Part shown: piece by piece, positions 1 through 6,732 of the stretch | Layout: every line of letters begins with the position of its first letter | Numbering within the stretch: the stretch's first letter is position 1 | Assembly (NCBI GenBank): GCA_021161305.1 | Contig: JAGHAW010000131.1 | Coordinates: 1-10,471, forward strand | Source: Sulfurimonas sp. | GTDB lineage: Bacteria; Campylobacterota; Campylobacteria; Campylobacterales; Sulfurimonadaceae | DNA: 10,471 nt | Direction of reading: 5' to 3' | Position numbers and translations under genes: made by a program | The notes under the pieces: model-generated | What the model saw: only the letters and a program-made list of their open reading frames with translations | Database searches by the model: none | Told to the model about the DNA's origin: nothing

Positions 1-5
1 ACTCG

Positions 6-32
6 GGAGAGTGGGAACGAGTTTAACTCTCC
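6..32. repeat. Inverted repeat just past the TonB-receptor stop codon
   Basis: GGAGAGT (6-12) and ACTCTCC (26-32) form a perfect 7-bp stem with a 13-nt loop, and the right arm touches the stop codon of the minus-strand receptor gene. Its position fits a transcription terminator for that gene. No T-run is visible on the minus-strand exit side before the window ends, so the terminator role is a guess. Confidence 0.35.
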
Positions 33-1885
33 TAAAATTTAGCGTTTATACCGACATAAGCACTAAGTGGTGCAGTTGCATAGCCATCTACCACTTGGTA
101 ATATGTATCAAAAATATTGTCAACTTTAGCATAGATAGAAAAGTTTTGGCTTATATCATAATTAGTTACAAGATTCACAACACTATATCTTCCTGTCTGC
201 TGACCACCGTCATCACTATCATTATATCTTTTTCCGATATATTCACCAAAAACACCAATGTGCAGAGCATCTATCGGATAATAGTCAACACCAAGTTTTG
301 CTGTTTCCTCAGCTCTTCTTGCTAGATTTTTACCATCTTTATCTTTAGCACTAAGTAAGCAATAGTTTAGTGATAATGAAAGAGAATCTGTAATATTTTG
401 GCTATATTCAAGTTCAATTCCTTTAAATATACTCTCACCATCAAGATTTTTATAGATTGCTGGAGTTCCTCCCCAACCATCAGGGTCATACCACTCTATT
501 AAGTCCGTAACTACATTATAAAAGTATGTAGCTTTAAAGTTTTTATATCCTGCAGATATATCAAAACTTGTAGTGTTCTCCGGATTTAGCTTATCATTAG
601 TTCCACCCCAAGGATTTAACTCTTGAACTATGGTTGGTACATTATAAGCAAGACCAACATTAGAAGAAACAAAAGTATCTTGATTTATATTGTATTTTAT
701 CCCAAGTTTCCCAGTAGCTTTGCTATCAAAATTATTATAATCGTCATATCGAACACTTTGGGTTAAGATGATTTTATCCATAGTATTTGAATTTATTATA
801 TATAGATAGTTATCTCTGTTGGTTTTGTCCTGTTTTGAATTGTCGGTCATAATATAACTGGCTTCATCGCTACTGCTTCCAAGCCCAACTAAGATAAAAT
901 CTTTTTCATTATATTTTATATTATCATTTAACTCTATATTGTTATATTCCCCTTCAAACTCTTTTGCAAATTGCATTCCCCATGCCGCAACAGTGCCAAT
1001 TTCATCTCTTGAGAAATGACTCTGCTCTACTTTAAGTGTGAAATTATGATTATTATAAGTTTGTGCATATGCTAGATTGTAAAGTCTATTGGAGATGTCA
1101 CTCTTCATAGCTTCATCATCTGGGTTCGCAGTATCATAATCCTTTACAGCGTCTATGCTTGTTACTCCCAAACTGATTTTTGCACTATCTGTTATGTAGT
1201 AGTTTGCTTTGAAATTTAGAGTTAAATTTGAGTAGGCATCATCTTCATAATCATTAATATCTTCATCTCTTGGAGACATGGTAGTAAAGCCGTCACTTGT
1301 GATTTTATTTGCACTAAACTTAACATCAAATTTTGAACTTTTATGAGAAGCTGTAGCACCATACTTTTTAGTATTGAAACCTCCAGCTTCAATATTTGCA
1401 GTTCCCTGTGTTCCATTTTTTGCCGACTTGGTAATGATATTGATAACACCAGCAGCAGCATCAGCACCCCAGATACCACTTTGAGCACCTTTGATAATTT
1501 CAATCTGCTCAATATCTTCAATCATTAAGTGTTGAATGCTTGCACCACTTGTACTTGAAGGGTCTTGGTATCTAATGCCATCTATTAAAACCAGAGTTCT
1601 GTTGTTGCCGGCACCTCTTAAATTTACAGAAGTTGAACTTCCAAGTCCTCCGTTGTTAGTGTAATTGATACCGGCAATGTTGTTTAATGCTTGAGTAACA
1701 GTCGTATAGTGTCTCTCCTCAAGTTCAGCACTTGTAATGACATTTACATTTGATGTTACATCTTTTAGTGATTGCTCACTTTTTGTAGCACTTACAACAG
1801 TTATTGTTTCAAGTTTCACCTCTTGTGCATGAAGTGAGCTTAAAAGAGCAACTGAAATTAGTGATAATTTTATATTTTTTGACAT
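32..1885 (-). CDS. TonB-dependent outer-membrane receptor, BtuB/siderophore-receptor type
   Basis: This is a 617-aa outer-membrane active-transport receptor that takes up a scarce ligand using energy from TonB-ExbBD. A signal peptide (1-20, ending SLHA before QE) is followed by a TonB-box-like stretch (LETITVVSA, about 25-33). The plug domain spans about 35-155, with NLRGAGNNRTLVLIDG (88-103) and IEIIKGAQSGIWGADAAAGV (128-147). The remainder reads as a 22-strand barrel ending in Phe, the usual barrel-assembly signal. The size matches BtuB (about 610 aa) better than large siderophore receptors, but nothing here fixes the ligand; cobalamin, haem or a siderophore are all possible. The start is supported by AAGGA (1891-1895, minus strand) 5 nt upstream. 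A 54-codon ORF and an RBS-masking stem precede it. No transport partners lie beside it within the window. Confidence 0.93.
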   Translation of the reverse strand: MSKNIKLSLISVALLSSLHAQEVKLETITVVSATKSEQSLKDVTSNVNVITSAELEERHYTTVTQALNNIAGINYTNNGGLGSSTSVNLRGAGNNRTLVLIDGIRYQDPSSTSGASIQHLMIEDIEQIEIIKGAQSGIWGADAAAGVINIITKSAKNGTQGTANIEAGGFNTKKYGATASHKSSKFDVKFSANKITSDGFTTMSPRDEDINDYEDDAYSNLTLNFKANYYITDSAKISLGVTSIDAVKDYDTANPDDEAMKSDISNRLYNLAYAQTYNNHNFTLKVEQSHFSRDEIGTVAAWGMQFAKEFEGEYNNIELNDNIKYNEKDFILVGLGSSSDEASYIMTDNSKQDKTNRDNYLYIINSNTMDKIILTQSVRYDDYNNFDSKATGKLGIKYNINQDTFVSSNVGLAYNVPTIVQELNPWGGTNDKLNPENTTSFDISAGYKNFKATYFYNVVTDLIEWYDPDGWGGTPAIYKNLDGESIFKGIELEYSQNITDSLSLSLNYCLLSAKDKDGKNLARRAEETAKLGVDYYPIDALHIGVFGEYIGKRYNDSDDGGQQTGRYSVVNLVTNYDISQNFSIYAKVDNIFDTYYQVVDGYATAPLSAYVGINAKF

Positions 1886-1892
1886 AATAGTC

Positions 1893-1937
1893 CTTAATCT
1901 TTTGTATAGTTTTTATTTGTAAGTTGTAAAGATTAAG
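1893..1937 (-). promoter_or_regulatory. RNA stem that can mask the TonB-receptor ribosome-binding site
   Basis: Positions 1893-1902 and 1928-1937 are perfect 10-bp inverted arms (CTTAATCTTT / AAAGATTAAG on the plus strand) separated by 25 nt. In the minus-strand mRNA the 3' arm runs into the receptor's AAGGA (1891-1895), covering its first three bases. The 5' arm contains the TAA stop (1933-1935) of the upstream 54-codon ORF. A ribosome terminating there would open the stem, so translational coupling or leader control is suggested. The pairing is directly visible; the function is inferred. Confidence 0.5.
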
Positions 1938-2097
1938 AGGTAGGAGGAGAGTTGATTTTTATCCTAAGTGGTTTACCATCAAGAGTGCAGACAGAAGTGC
2001 TTAATGCTACTATCTTTTTTAGAGACATATAGGCTTGTATGGCAACAAGTGTAAAGTAGTTTTTACCAAAACCTTTAGGAAGTCTCATAAGTCTCAT
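1933..2097 (-). CDS. Small unrecognised ORF (54 aa) ahead of the TonB receptor; possible leader ORF
   Basis: The ORF starts ATGAGACTT (2095-2097) and has a second in-frame ATG three codons later (2086-2088). It encodes a basic, partly hydrophobic peptide with the central segment YFTLVAIQAYMSLKKIVALS (14-33), one Cys (37) and the end KINSPPTS. I do not recognise a family. A TATAAT -10 box (2115-2120, minus strand) lies about 17 bp upstream, so the ORF would begin close to the mRNA 5' end. There is no convincing Shine-Dalgarno sequence. Its stop codon lies inside the stem that masks the receptor's RBS, 47 nt before the receptor start, which fits a translated leader. It could instead be a genuine small protein, a gene remnant, or a chance ORF, since 54 open codons in AT-rich DNA are not decisive. 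Confidence 0.45.
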   Translation of the reverse strand: MRLMRLPKGFGKNYFTLVAIQAYMSLKKIVALSTSVCTLDGKPLRIKINSPPTS

Positions 2098-2114
2098 CTG
2101 TTTTAATTTTTGAA

Positions 2115-2120
2115 ATTATA
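2115..2120 (-). promoter_or_regulatory. -10 box for the minus-strand leader ORF / TonB-receptor transcript
   Basis: The minus strand reads TATAAT here, preceded by a run of seven T, which matches the Campylobacterota sigma70 pattern (strong -10, T-rich upstream, no -35). Transcription would start near 2108. It lies back to back with the plus-strand -10 box at 2135-2140. Confidence 0.55.
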
Positions 2121-2134
2121 TCAAAAAAATTAGC

Positions 2135-2140
2135 TAAAAT
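2135..2140 (+). promoter_or_regulatory. -10 box almost on the NFACT-gene start codon (possible leaderless mRNA)
   Basis: TAAAAT preceded by TAGC ends only 6 nt before the ATG at 2147. The expected transcription start falls on or next to the A of the ATG. No Shine-Dalgarno sequence lies between (ACTCTT only). This suggests a leaderless or near-leaderless transcript. Confidence 0.5.
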
Positions 2141-2146
2141 ACTCTT

Positions 2147-3502
2147 ATGAAACTATCACACTTAAAACAGATAATAAATTATCTACAAAATTTTTCTAAA
2201 ATTAGTGCAATTCATAGAGTCTCAGATACAATAATTAAAGTTGTTTTTGAAGCTCGTAAAATCAATAAACATGATTTTTGTAAAAATGATGAGATGTACT
2301 TCAATATGCAACGCTCAAATTCCAATATATTCAAATGCTCATCTTATGCTCGTTCAAAAGTCTATAATGCTCCCTTTGATGTTGTCCTTTCCAAACGCTT
2401 TAATCGCTCAAATATACTTAGTGTAGAGCTTTTAAATGGTGATAAAATCCTTAGATTCAAAACGACTATTGCTTCTGCATATAAACATGAGACAACCTAT
2501 ATGCAGATAGAATTTACTGGAAAATATACAAATATCATCATATTAGATGAAGAAAATATTGTCCTTGAGGCTCTTCGGCATGTAGATCTATTTTCATCTT
2601 TTCGTGAGGTTAGAGTTGGGCAGAAACTTCTTGATGTTCCTGCTGCTCCCTTTGTGGCAAAAGAGTATCCTCTTGATGATGTTAAGAGTTTTTTATATGA
2701 AGTTTACGAGAAAGAACAAACTGCACGACTTTCATCACTTAAAAAGCAAAAAATCGCTTTTTTAAATAAAAAACTTTCAAAATTAGAGAGGCTCTATAAT
2801 AAACTAGATGATGAAAAAACACTTAAAATCAAGGCAGAACAGTATCAGCATCATGGTAATTTGGTTCTATCAAATATGCAAAATATTCAACCATATCAAA
2901 GAGTTTTAACTCTGCAAGATTATGATGGAAACAGTGTTGAAATAGAGTTCTCAAAAGCCTATTCCACAGTGGCACAGATGTCAAACTCACTCTTTTCCCA
3001 AAGTAAAAAAGCAAAACAAAAAGCAAAATATCTGCATATAGAAAAAGAGTCTTTGGGTTCAAAAATAGAGCATTTGAAACTTTTTATCCATACCGTTGAT
3101 GAAGCAAAAGATGTAGCTAAAATATCTCTGCTTTTTCCAAAACAGCTTAAAAGTAAGAAAATAAAAGTTAATGATTCTATTGAGGTTTTTTGGGTGGAAG
3201 GTTATAAGGTGCAACTTGGTAAAAATGAAAAAGGCAATATAGAAGTTCTGAAAAATGCAAGAGCCAAAGATGTTTGGATTCATATGAAAGATAGACCGTC
3301 GGCTCATGTTATCATTACAACCGATAAACAGAATCTGCCTATTCACATCATAGAGAGTGCTGCTAGACTCTGTGTAGATTTTACAACTACTATAAAAGAT
3401 AGGTATTTGGTCGATTATACTCCACGAAGAGAAGTAACTATCCAGAGTGGGGCGAATGTGTTGTATAATAAATACAAGACTATTGAGATAGATACTAGAT
3501 AA
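2147..3502 (+). CDS. rqcH: NFACT-family protein (RqcH/Rqc2-like; old name fibronectin-binding protein)
   Basis: This 451-aa cytoplasmic protein belongs to the family that binds peptidyl-tRNA on stalled 50S subunits and, in characterised bacterial RqcH, adds C-terminal alanine tails that mark nascent chains for proteolysis. The N-terminal NFACT-N region (1-175) includes MYFNMQRSN (50-58) and FTGKYTNIIILDE (123-135). Lys-rich helical and probable coiled-coil stretches (about 188-235 and 285-325) form the middle. The NFACT-R domain (about 345-435) has VQLGKNEKGN and the family hallmark DVWIHMKDRPSAHVII (375-390). It is shorter than Firmicute RqcH (about 570 aa), apparently through a reduced middle and C-terminus. 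The catalytically important Asp-Arg pair of RqcH seems to be Asp99-Lys100 here, so tailing activity is uncertain. It starts the gene run leading to tsaD. Old annotations as a fibronectin-binding adhesin fit poorly because there is no signal peptide. Confidence 0.9.
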   Translation: MKLSHLKQIINYLQNFSKISAIHRVSDTIIKVVFEARKINKHDFCKNDEMYFNMQRSNSNIFKCSSYARSKVYNAPFDVVLSKRFNRSNILSVELLNGDKILRFKTTIASAYKHETTYMQIEFTGKYTNIIILDEENIVLEALRHVDLFSSFREVRVGQKLLDVPAAPFVAKEYPLDDVKSFLYEVYEKEQTARLSSLKKQKIAFLNKKLSKLERLYNKLDDEKTLKIKAEQYQHHGNLVLSNMQNIQPYQRVLTLQDYDGNSVEIEFSKAYSTVAQMSNSLFSQSKKAKQKAKYLHIEKESLGSKIEHLKLFIHTVDEAKDVAKISLLFPKQLKSKKIKVNDSIEVFWVEGYKVQLGKNEKGNIEVLKNARAKDVWIHMKDRPSAHVIITTDKQNLPIHIIESAARLCVDFTTTIKDRYLVDYTPRREVTIQSGANVLYNKYKTIEIDTR

Positions 3503-3512
3503 GGAGCAAAAG

Positions 3513-3818
3513 ATGGCTATTGGACCGGTTGGAAATGCAATTTATGTGAATCAACAGACAGCAAGTGTGGCTTCTGCTCAAGGTAATCAAAATAATAAAC
3601 TTGATATGCAAAATGTGATGGCACAAGCTATGGCAAATGAGAAAGAAGAGACAGTTTTAGAAGTTCGTCCAACGGAGGAGAACCAAGAGGTCGATCCTGA
3701 CCGTGAACATCAAAAAAATGAAGCTGATCAAGAGACTGCAAGAAATGAAAGAGAAAAAGAAGAGCAAGAGGAACAAAAAACTGATTTTAGTCTGTATAAA
3801 CTAGATATTAAAGTGTGA
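3513..3818 (+). CDS. Small hydrophilic coiled-coil-like hypothetical protein
   Basis: This 101-aa protein has a well-formed start: AAGGAG (3501-3506) overlaps the stop codon of the NFACT gene, giving a 10-bp gap and likely translational coupling. The N-terminus (MAIGPVGNAIYVNQQ) is mildly hydrophobic. Residues about 42-91 are dominated by Glu, Gln, Asn, Lys and Arg and look helical or disordered and coiled-coil-like. The C-terminus is a short hydrophobic tail (FSLYKLDIKV). There is no Cys, signal peptide or membrane segment. From memory, Campylobacter jejuni has a similar small coiled-coil gene (Cj1348c) between its NFACT gene and cdsA, so the gene appears conserved in place. Its function is unknown to me; a partner of the NFACT protein is one possibility suggested only by neighbourhood. 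Confidence 0.85.
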   Translation: MAIGPVGNAIYVNQQTASVASAQGNQNNKLDMQNVMAQAMANEKEETVLEVRPTEENQEVDPDREHQKNEADQETARNEREKEEQEEQKTDFSLYKLDIKV

Positions 3819-3823
3819 TTTGG

Positions 3824-3829
3824 TATAAT
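3824..3829 (+). promoter_or_regulatory. -10 box ahead of cdsA
   Basis: A perfect TATAAT lies just after the stop of the small coiled-coil gene and 28 bp before the cdsA ATG, predicting a start near 3836. It would let cdsA-dxr-tsaD be transcribed independently of the NFACT gene. Confidence 0.5.
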
Positions 3830-3857
3830 TTTATCAATATTTTATGTAGGGAATTTC

Positions 3858-4625
3858 ATGGAAGCAATTTTAAATATTTTTAATAATCACAAAGAGAGAA
3901 TCGTAACAGGTTTTGCACTTTTGGCTCTGGTTTTGGTTGTCGGTATTATAGATAATTTTTTTCTTATGTGGCTTCTTCTTGGGGTTGTATATATTGTAGC
4001 TTTTAAAGAAGCTATTGCACTGTTTGAAGTAAAAAACAGATTAGTTTTGATTTATGGTGCAGGGATTTGGCTTCTGGCTGGAGTATATCCCTATGGAGAT
4101 GATCTTTTTGTTTTAGCTGGTGTGGCTTATGCTGGAGCAGTTGCTTTTAATAAAGAGCTAGAGTGGAAAAATTTCTTTCCTTTTCTCTACCCGACAGCAG
4201 GAATGCTTTTTATCTTTACAATGTACCAAGAGTATGGTGTTTTATCTCTTTTATGGCTTCTGATGGTTGTGGCTATGACAGATGTTGGAGCTTATGTAGT
4301 TGGAAAGAGTATCGGTAAAACACCATTTTGTGAGACAAGCCCGAACAAAACTATGGAGGGCGTTGTAGGTGGCATAGTTGTTGCAACCCTAAGTGGTATG
4401 TTTATTGGTCTTACTATCGTAGATTTGAGCGTTGCTTTTATAGTCTCTGCTATGGTGGCAATCAGTTCTATTTTTGGCGATCTTTTTGAGAGTAGTTTAA
4501 AAAGAAAAGCTGGTGTTAAAGATAGCGGAAATATCCTCCCTGGTCATGGAGGAGTTCTTGATAGAGTAGATGGTTACCTCTTTGGTGCTATTGTTATGCT
4601 TGTGCTTTTAAGAGGATTGGTATAA
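3858..4625 (+). CDS. cdsA: Phosphatidate cytidylyltransferase (CDP-diacylglycerol synthase)
   Basis: This 255-aa inner-membrane enzyme makes CDP-diacylglycerol and pyrophosphate from phosphatidic acid and CTP, feeding phosphatidylethanolamine, phosphatidylglycerol and cardiolipin synthesis. Hydrophobic segments cover about 16-50, 65-75, 83-97, 107-122, 127-147, 167-187, 190-206 and 239-252. The family features are intact: TDVGAYVVGKSIGKTPF (141-157), SPNKTMEG (161-168), GDLFESSLKR (207-216), and the CDS signature from Ser213 through KD (221-222), LPGHGG (227-232) and DRVD (235-238). It is slightly shorter than E. coli CdsA (285 aa), as is common in this phylum. Start: AGGGA (3848-3852) lies 5 nt upstream of the ATG. 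Dxr follows after 4 bp. Confidence 0.96.
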   Translation: MEAILNIFNNHKERIVTGFALLALVLVVGIIDNFFLMWLLLGVVYIVAFKEAIALFEVKNRLVLIYGAGIWLLAGVYPYGDDLFVLAGVAYAGAVAFNKELEWKNFFPFLYPTAGMLFIFTMYQEYGVLSLLWLLMVVAMTDVGAYVVGKSIGKTPFCETSPNKTMEGVVGGIVVATLSGMFIGLTIVDLSVAFIVSAMVAISSIFGDLFESSLKRKAGVKDSGNILPGHGGVLDRVDGYLFGAIVMLVLLRGLV

Positions 4626-4629
4626 CCCC

Positions 4630-5688
4630 TTGGTATTACTCGGTTCAACAGGCTCTATCGGTGTAAATACTCTTGAAGTTGCTCGTCGTTTTGGTATGAG
4701 TGTTGAGGTCTTAGTAGCTGGTAAAAATATAGAGTTACTGAATAAGCAGATTTTAGAATTCACTCCAAAAGTTGTGGTTATAGCTCAAAAATGTGATGTT
4801 TTAAAAGTGAATCACAACTCTGTATTTTATGGGGAAGATTTGATTCTAAAAGTCATAGAAGATTCTAAGAGTGAGTTAGTTGTAAATGCTCTTGTAGGTT
4901 TTTTAGGTCTTCGCCCAACTCTTAAAGCTTTGGCATGTGGAAAAAGATTGGCACTTGCAAATAAAGAGTCTCTTGTGGCCTGTGGAAATTTCATAGATAC
5001 AAGTAAGATTCAACCCATAGATAGCGAACACTTCGGACTTTGGTATCTTAATCAAAGCAGATCAATATCAAAGATGATTATAACTGCTAGTGGTGGAGCA
5101 TTTAGAGATTGGGATATAGCTAAACTTCAAAGTGCTACTTTAGCAGATACACAAAAGCATCCAAACTGGAGCATGGGACAGAAGATAACCATAGACAGTG
5201 CAACAATGGTAAATAAAATATTTGAACTCTTAGAAGCAAGATGGCTATTTGGAGAGGGAGAATATGATGCTATTATGGAAACTAAATCCATGATTCATGC
5301 TCTTATCGATTTCAAAGATGGCTCAACCACCGCACACTTTGCTCACGCCAATATGCAACTGCCAATAGCTTATGCACTTGATGAAAAGATGGATGAAAAT
5401 ATCTTAGGGCATGTAGATTTGCTAAAAGTCGGCTCACTGGAATTTAGAGAGATAGACAAAACTCGCTACCCAATCTGGGAGATAAAAGAGGATCTACTTA
5501 AAAACCCAAACAGAGGCGTAATAGTAAACGCCGCAAATGAAGTAGCTATAGAGAGATTTATAAACAAAGAGATAGGTTTTATGGATATTAGTAAAACTAT
5601 CATTGAGGCTTACAGTAAATATCCTAATATGCCAAGAAGTGTTGATGAAGTTTTTGAGATGGATGCAGAGGTTAGAAGAAATATATGA
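4630..5688 (+). CDS. dxr: 1-deoxy-D-xylulose 5-phosphate reductoisomerase, TTG start
   Basis: This 352-aa cytoplasmic NADPH- and divalent-metal-dependent enzyme converts DXP to 2-C-methyl-D-erythritol 4-phosphate, the first committed step of the MEP isoprenoid pathway and the target of fosmidomycin. Visible motifs are the NADPH loop GSTGSIG (5-11), ALANKESLV (108-116), metal ligands in IDSEH (Asp131, Glu133), the ASGG loop (153-156), HPNWSMGQKITIDSATM (177-193) with Lys185, then Asn195, Lys196 and metal ligand Glu199, and VNAANEVAI (299-307). TTG at 4630 is the only usable start: an in-frame TAA at 4609-4611 lies upstream and no ATG or GTG intervenes. The protein thus begins directly at the first beta-strand (MVLLGSTG). 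AGAGGA (4611-4616) inside the end of cdsA is a distant RBS. It overlaps tsaD by 4 bp. Confidence 0.96.
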   Translation: MVLLGSTGSIGVNTLEVARRFGMSVEVLVAGKNIELLNKQILEFTPKVVVIAQKCDVLKVNHNSVFYGEDLILKVIEDSKSELVVNALVGFLGLRPTLKALACGKRLALANKESLVACGNFIDTSKIQPIDSEHFGLWYLNQSRSISKMIITASGGAFRDWDIAKLQSATLADTQKHPNWSMGQKITIDSATMVNKIFELLEARWLFGEGEYDAIMETKSMIHALIDFKDGSTTAHFAHANMQLPIAYALDEKMDENILGHVDLLKVGSLEFREIDKTRYPIWEIKEDLLKNPNRGVIVNAANEVAIERFINKEIGFMDISKTIIEAYSKYPNMPRSVDEVFEMDAEVRRNI

Positions 5689-6662
5689 TATTAAGCATAG
5701 AAAGCTCATGTGATGATTCTGCTATCTCTATAACAGAGATAAAAACAAAAAAGCTTCTTTTTCATAAAAAAATATCTCAAGAGTTGGAACACTCTGTTTA
5801 TGGTGGGGTTGTTCCTGAACTTGCAGCGAGACTTCATGCTGAGGCACTTCCTAAGATTCTACAAGAGTGTGAGCCATATTTTAAAGATTTAAAAGCTGTG
5901 GCAGTTACTTCTACCCCTGGACTGGCGGTTACTCTTGTTGAGGGTGTGACTATGGCTAAGGCTATCTCTGTTGCCCTTGGAATTCCTCTTATTGGGGTCA
6001 ATCATCTTATTGGGCATATTTACTCTCTTTTTATAGAGGAAGAGACGCTATTTCCTTTGACTGTGCTTCTTGTCTCTGGTGGACATACTCAAGTGATGGA
6101 AGTTAAAAGTCTGACTGATATAGAAACCGTTGCTAAAAGCATGGATGATTCTTTTGGGGAGAGTTTTGACAAAGTTGCAAAGATGATGGGGCTTGGTTAC
6201 CCTGGTGGTCCAGTTATAGAGGAGTTGGCAAAAGATGGGGATAGAAAAAAGTTTAACTTTACTATACCACTTTCACAATCCCCTCTTATAGCCTTCTCGT
6301 ACTCAGGACTTAAAAATGCAGTAAGGTTGGCTATAGAAAAATCTACTAAAGATGACTATAAAGATATAGCTGCTTCGTTTGAGCATATAGCAACGGCACA
6401 CCTTACCCAAAAGCTGAAGAAGTATTTTAAAACAGTAAAGCCAAAAACTTTTGCTATCGTTGGTGGGGCTAGTGCTAATCTCTATCTGCGTTCTCAAATA
6501 GAAGAGCTTTTAAAACCCTATGGTGCAAAGCTACTGTTGAGTGAACTTAAATACTGTTCAGACAATGCAGCCATGATAGGAAGAGTAGCAGTAGAGATGT
6601 ATGAAAAAGAGATGTTTAGTTCTTTAGATGAGTTAGACATAGCCCCTCGAAGTCAATTGTAA
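5685..6662 (+). CDS. tsaD: tRNA N6-threonylcarbamoyladenosine transferase subunit TsaD (old names Gcp, YgjD)
   Basis: This 325-aa protein is the catalytic subunit that transfers threonylcarbamoyl from TC-AMP to A37 of ANN-reading tRNAs, working with TsaB and TsaE. It has an ASKHA fold with N-terminal ILSIESSCDDSAIS (2-15). The metal-binding His pair is in NHLIGH (His107, His111), and further motifs are SGGHT (131-135), DDSFGESFDKVAKMMGLGYP (154-173), FSYSGLKNAV (204-213), GGASAN (260-265) and CSDNAAMIG (291-299, with metal ligand Asp293). The common HLEGH version reads HLIGH here, with both His residues kept. Length is close to the usual 330-345 aa. The start overlaps the dxr stop (ATGA), implying coupled translation. 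Campylobacter has, from memory, an extra gene between dxr and tsaD that is absent here. Confidence 0.97.
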   Translation: MILSIESSCDDSAISITEIKTKKLLFHKKISQELEHSVYGGVVPELAARLHAEALPKILQECEPYFKDLKAVAVTSTPGLAVTLVEGVTMAKAISVALGIPLIGVNHLIGHIYSLFIEEETLFPLTVLLVSGGHTQVMEVKSLTDIETVAKSMDDSFGESFDKVAKMMGLGYPGGPVIEELAKDGDRKKFNFTIPLSQSPLIAFSYSGLKNAVRLAIEKSTKDDYKDIAASFEHIATAHLTQKLKKYFKTVKPKTFAIVGGASANLYLRSQIEELLKPYGAKLLLSELKYCSDNAAMIGRVAVEMYEKEMFSSLDELDIAPRSQL

Positions 6663-6689
6663 ACTTAAGTCAAACTTAGTCAAACTTAG
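6660..6689 (+). repeat. Three tandem AAACTTA units upstream of the tpx promoter
   Basis: AAACTTA recurs at 6661-6667, 6672-6678 and 6682-6688, spaced 11 and 10 bp, which is one helical turn each. The last two sit in exact decamer repeats TCAAACTTAG (6670-6679, 6680-6689). The first unit includes the palindrome ACTTAAGT (6663-6670). They end 37 bp before the -10 box. Helical phasing ahead of a promoter suggests a regulator-binding array. A related palindrome lies before the next gene's promoter (7555-7564). Confidence 0.5.
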
Positions 6690-6726
6690 GCATTTTTTAA
6701 ATAAGAGTAAATTTATCCGATTTATC

Positions 6727-6732
6727 TATAAT
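6727..6732 (+). promoter_or_regulatory. -10 box of tpx
   Basis: A perfect TATAAT follows a T-rich stretch. Transcription would start near 6739, giving a leader of about 170 nt before the tpx ATG, unusually long in this compact window. Confidence 0.6.

Noticed and set aside
11..1528. Plus-strand and other-frame ORFs inside the TonB-receptor gene
   Set aside because: They overlap a full-length receptor with continuous family motifs and have low-complexity, unfamily-like translations, so they are shadows.
1886..2146. Possible cobalamin riboswitch ahead of the BtuB-like receptor
   Set aside because: No B12-box-like core or typical multi-stem layout is visible on the minus strand. The region is mostly an open reading frame plus one simple stem.
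5494..5709. Minus-strand ORF across the dxr-tsaD junction
   Set aside because: It is antisense to two well-supported genes and its Tyr/Phe/Ser-rich product looks like frame noise.
6010..6030. TsaD HLIGH in place of HLEGH as a loss of the metal site
   Set aside because: Both metal-binding His residues and the later Asp293 are kept; only a non-ligand residue differs.
6690..6700. T-run after tsaD as a terminator
   Set aside because: TTTTTT is present but no GC-containing stem precedes it; the adjacent AAACTTA repeats pair only weakly with themselves.
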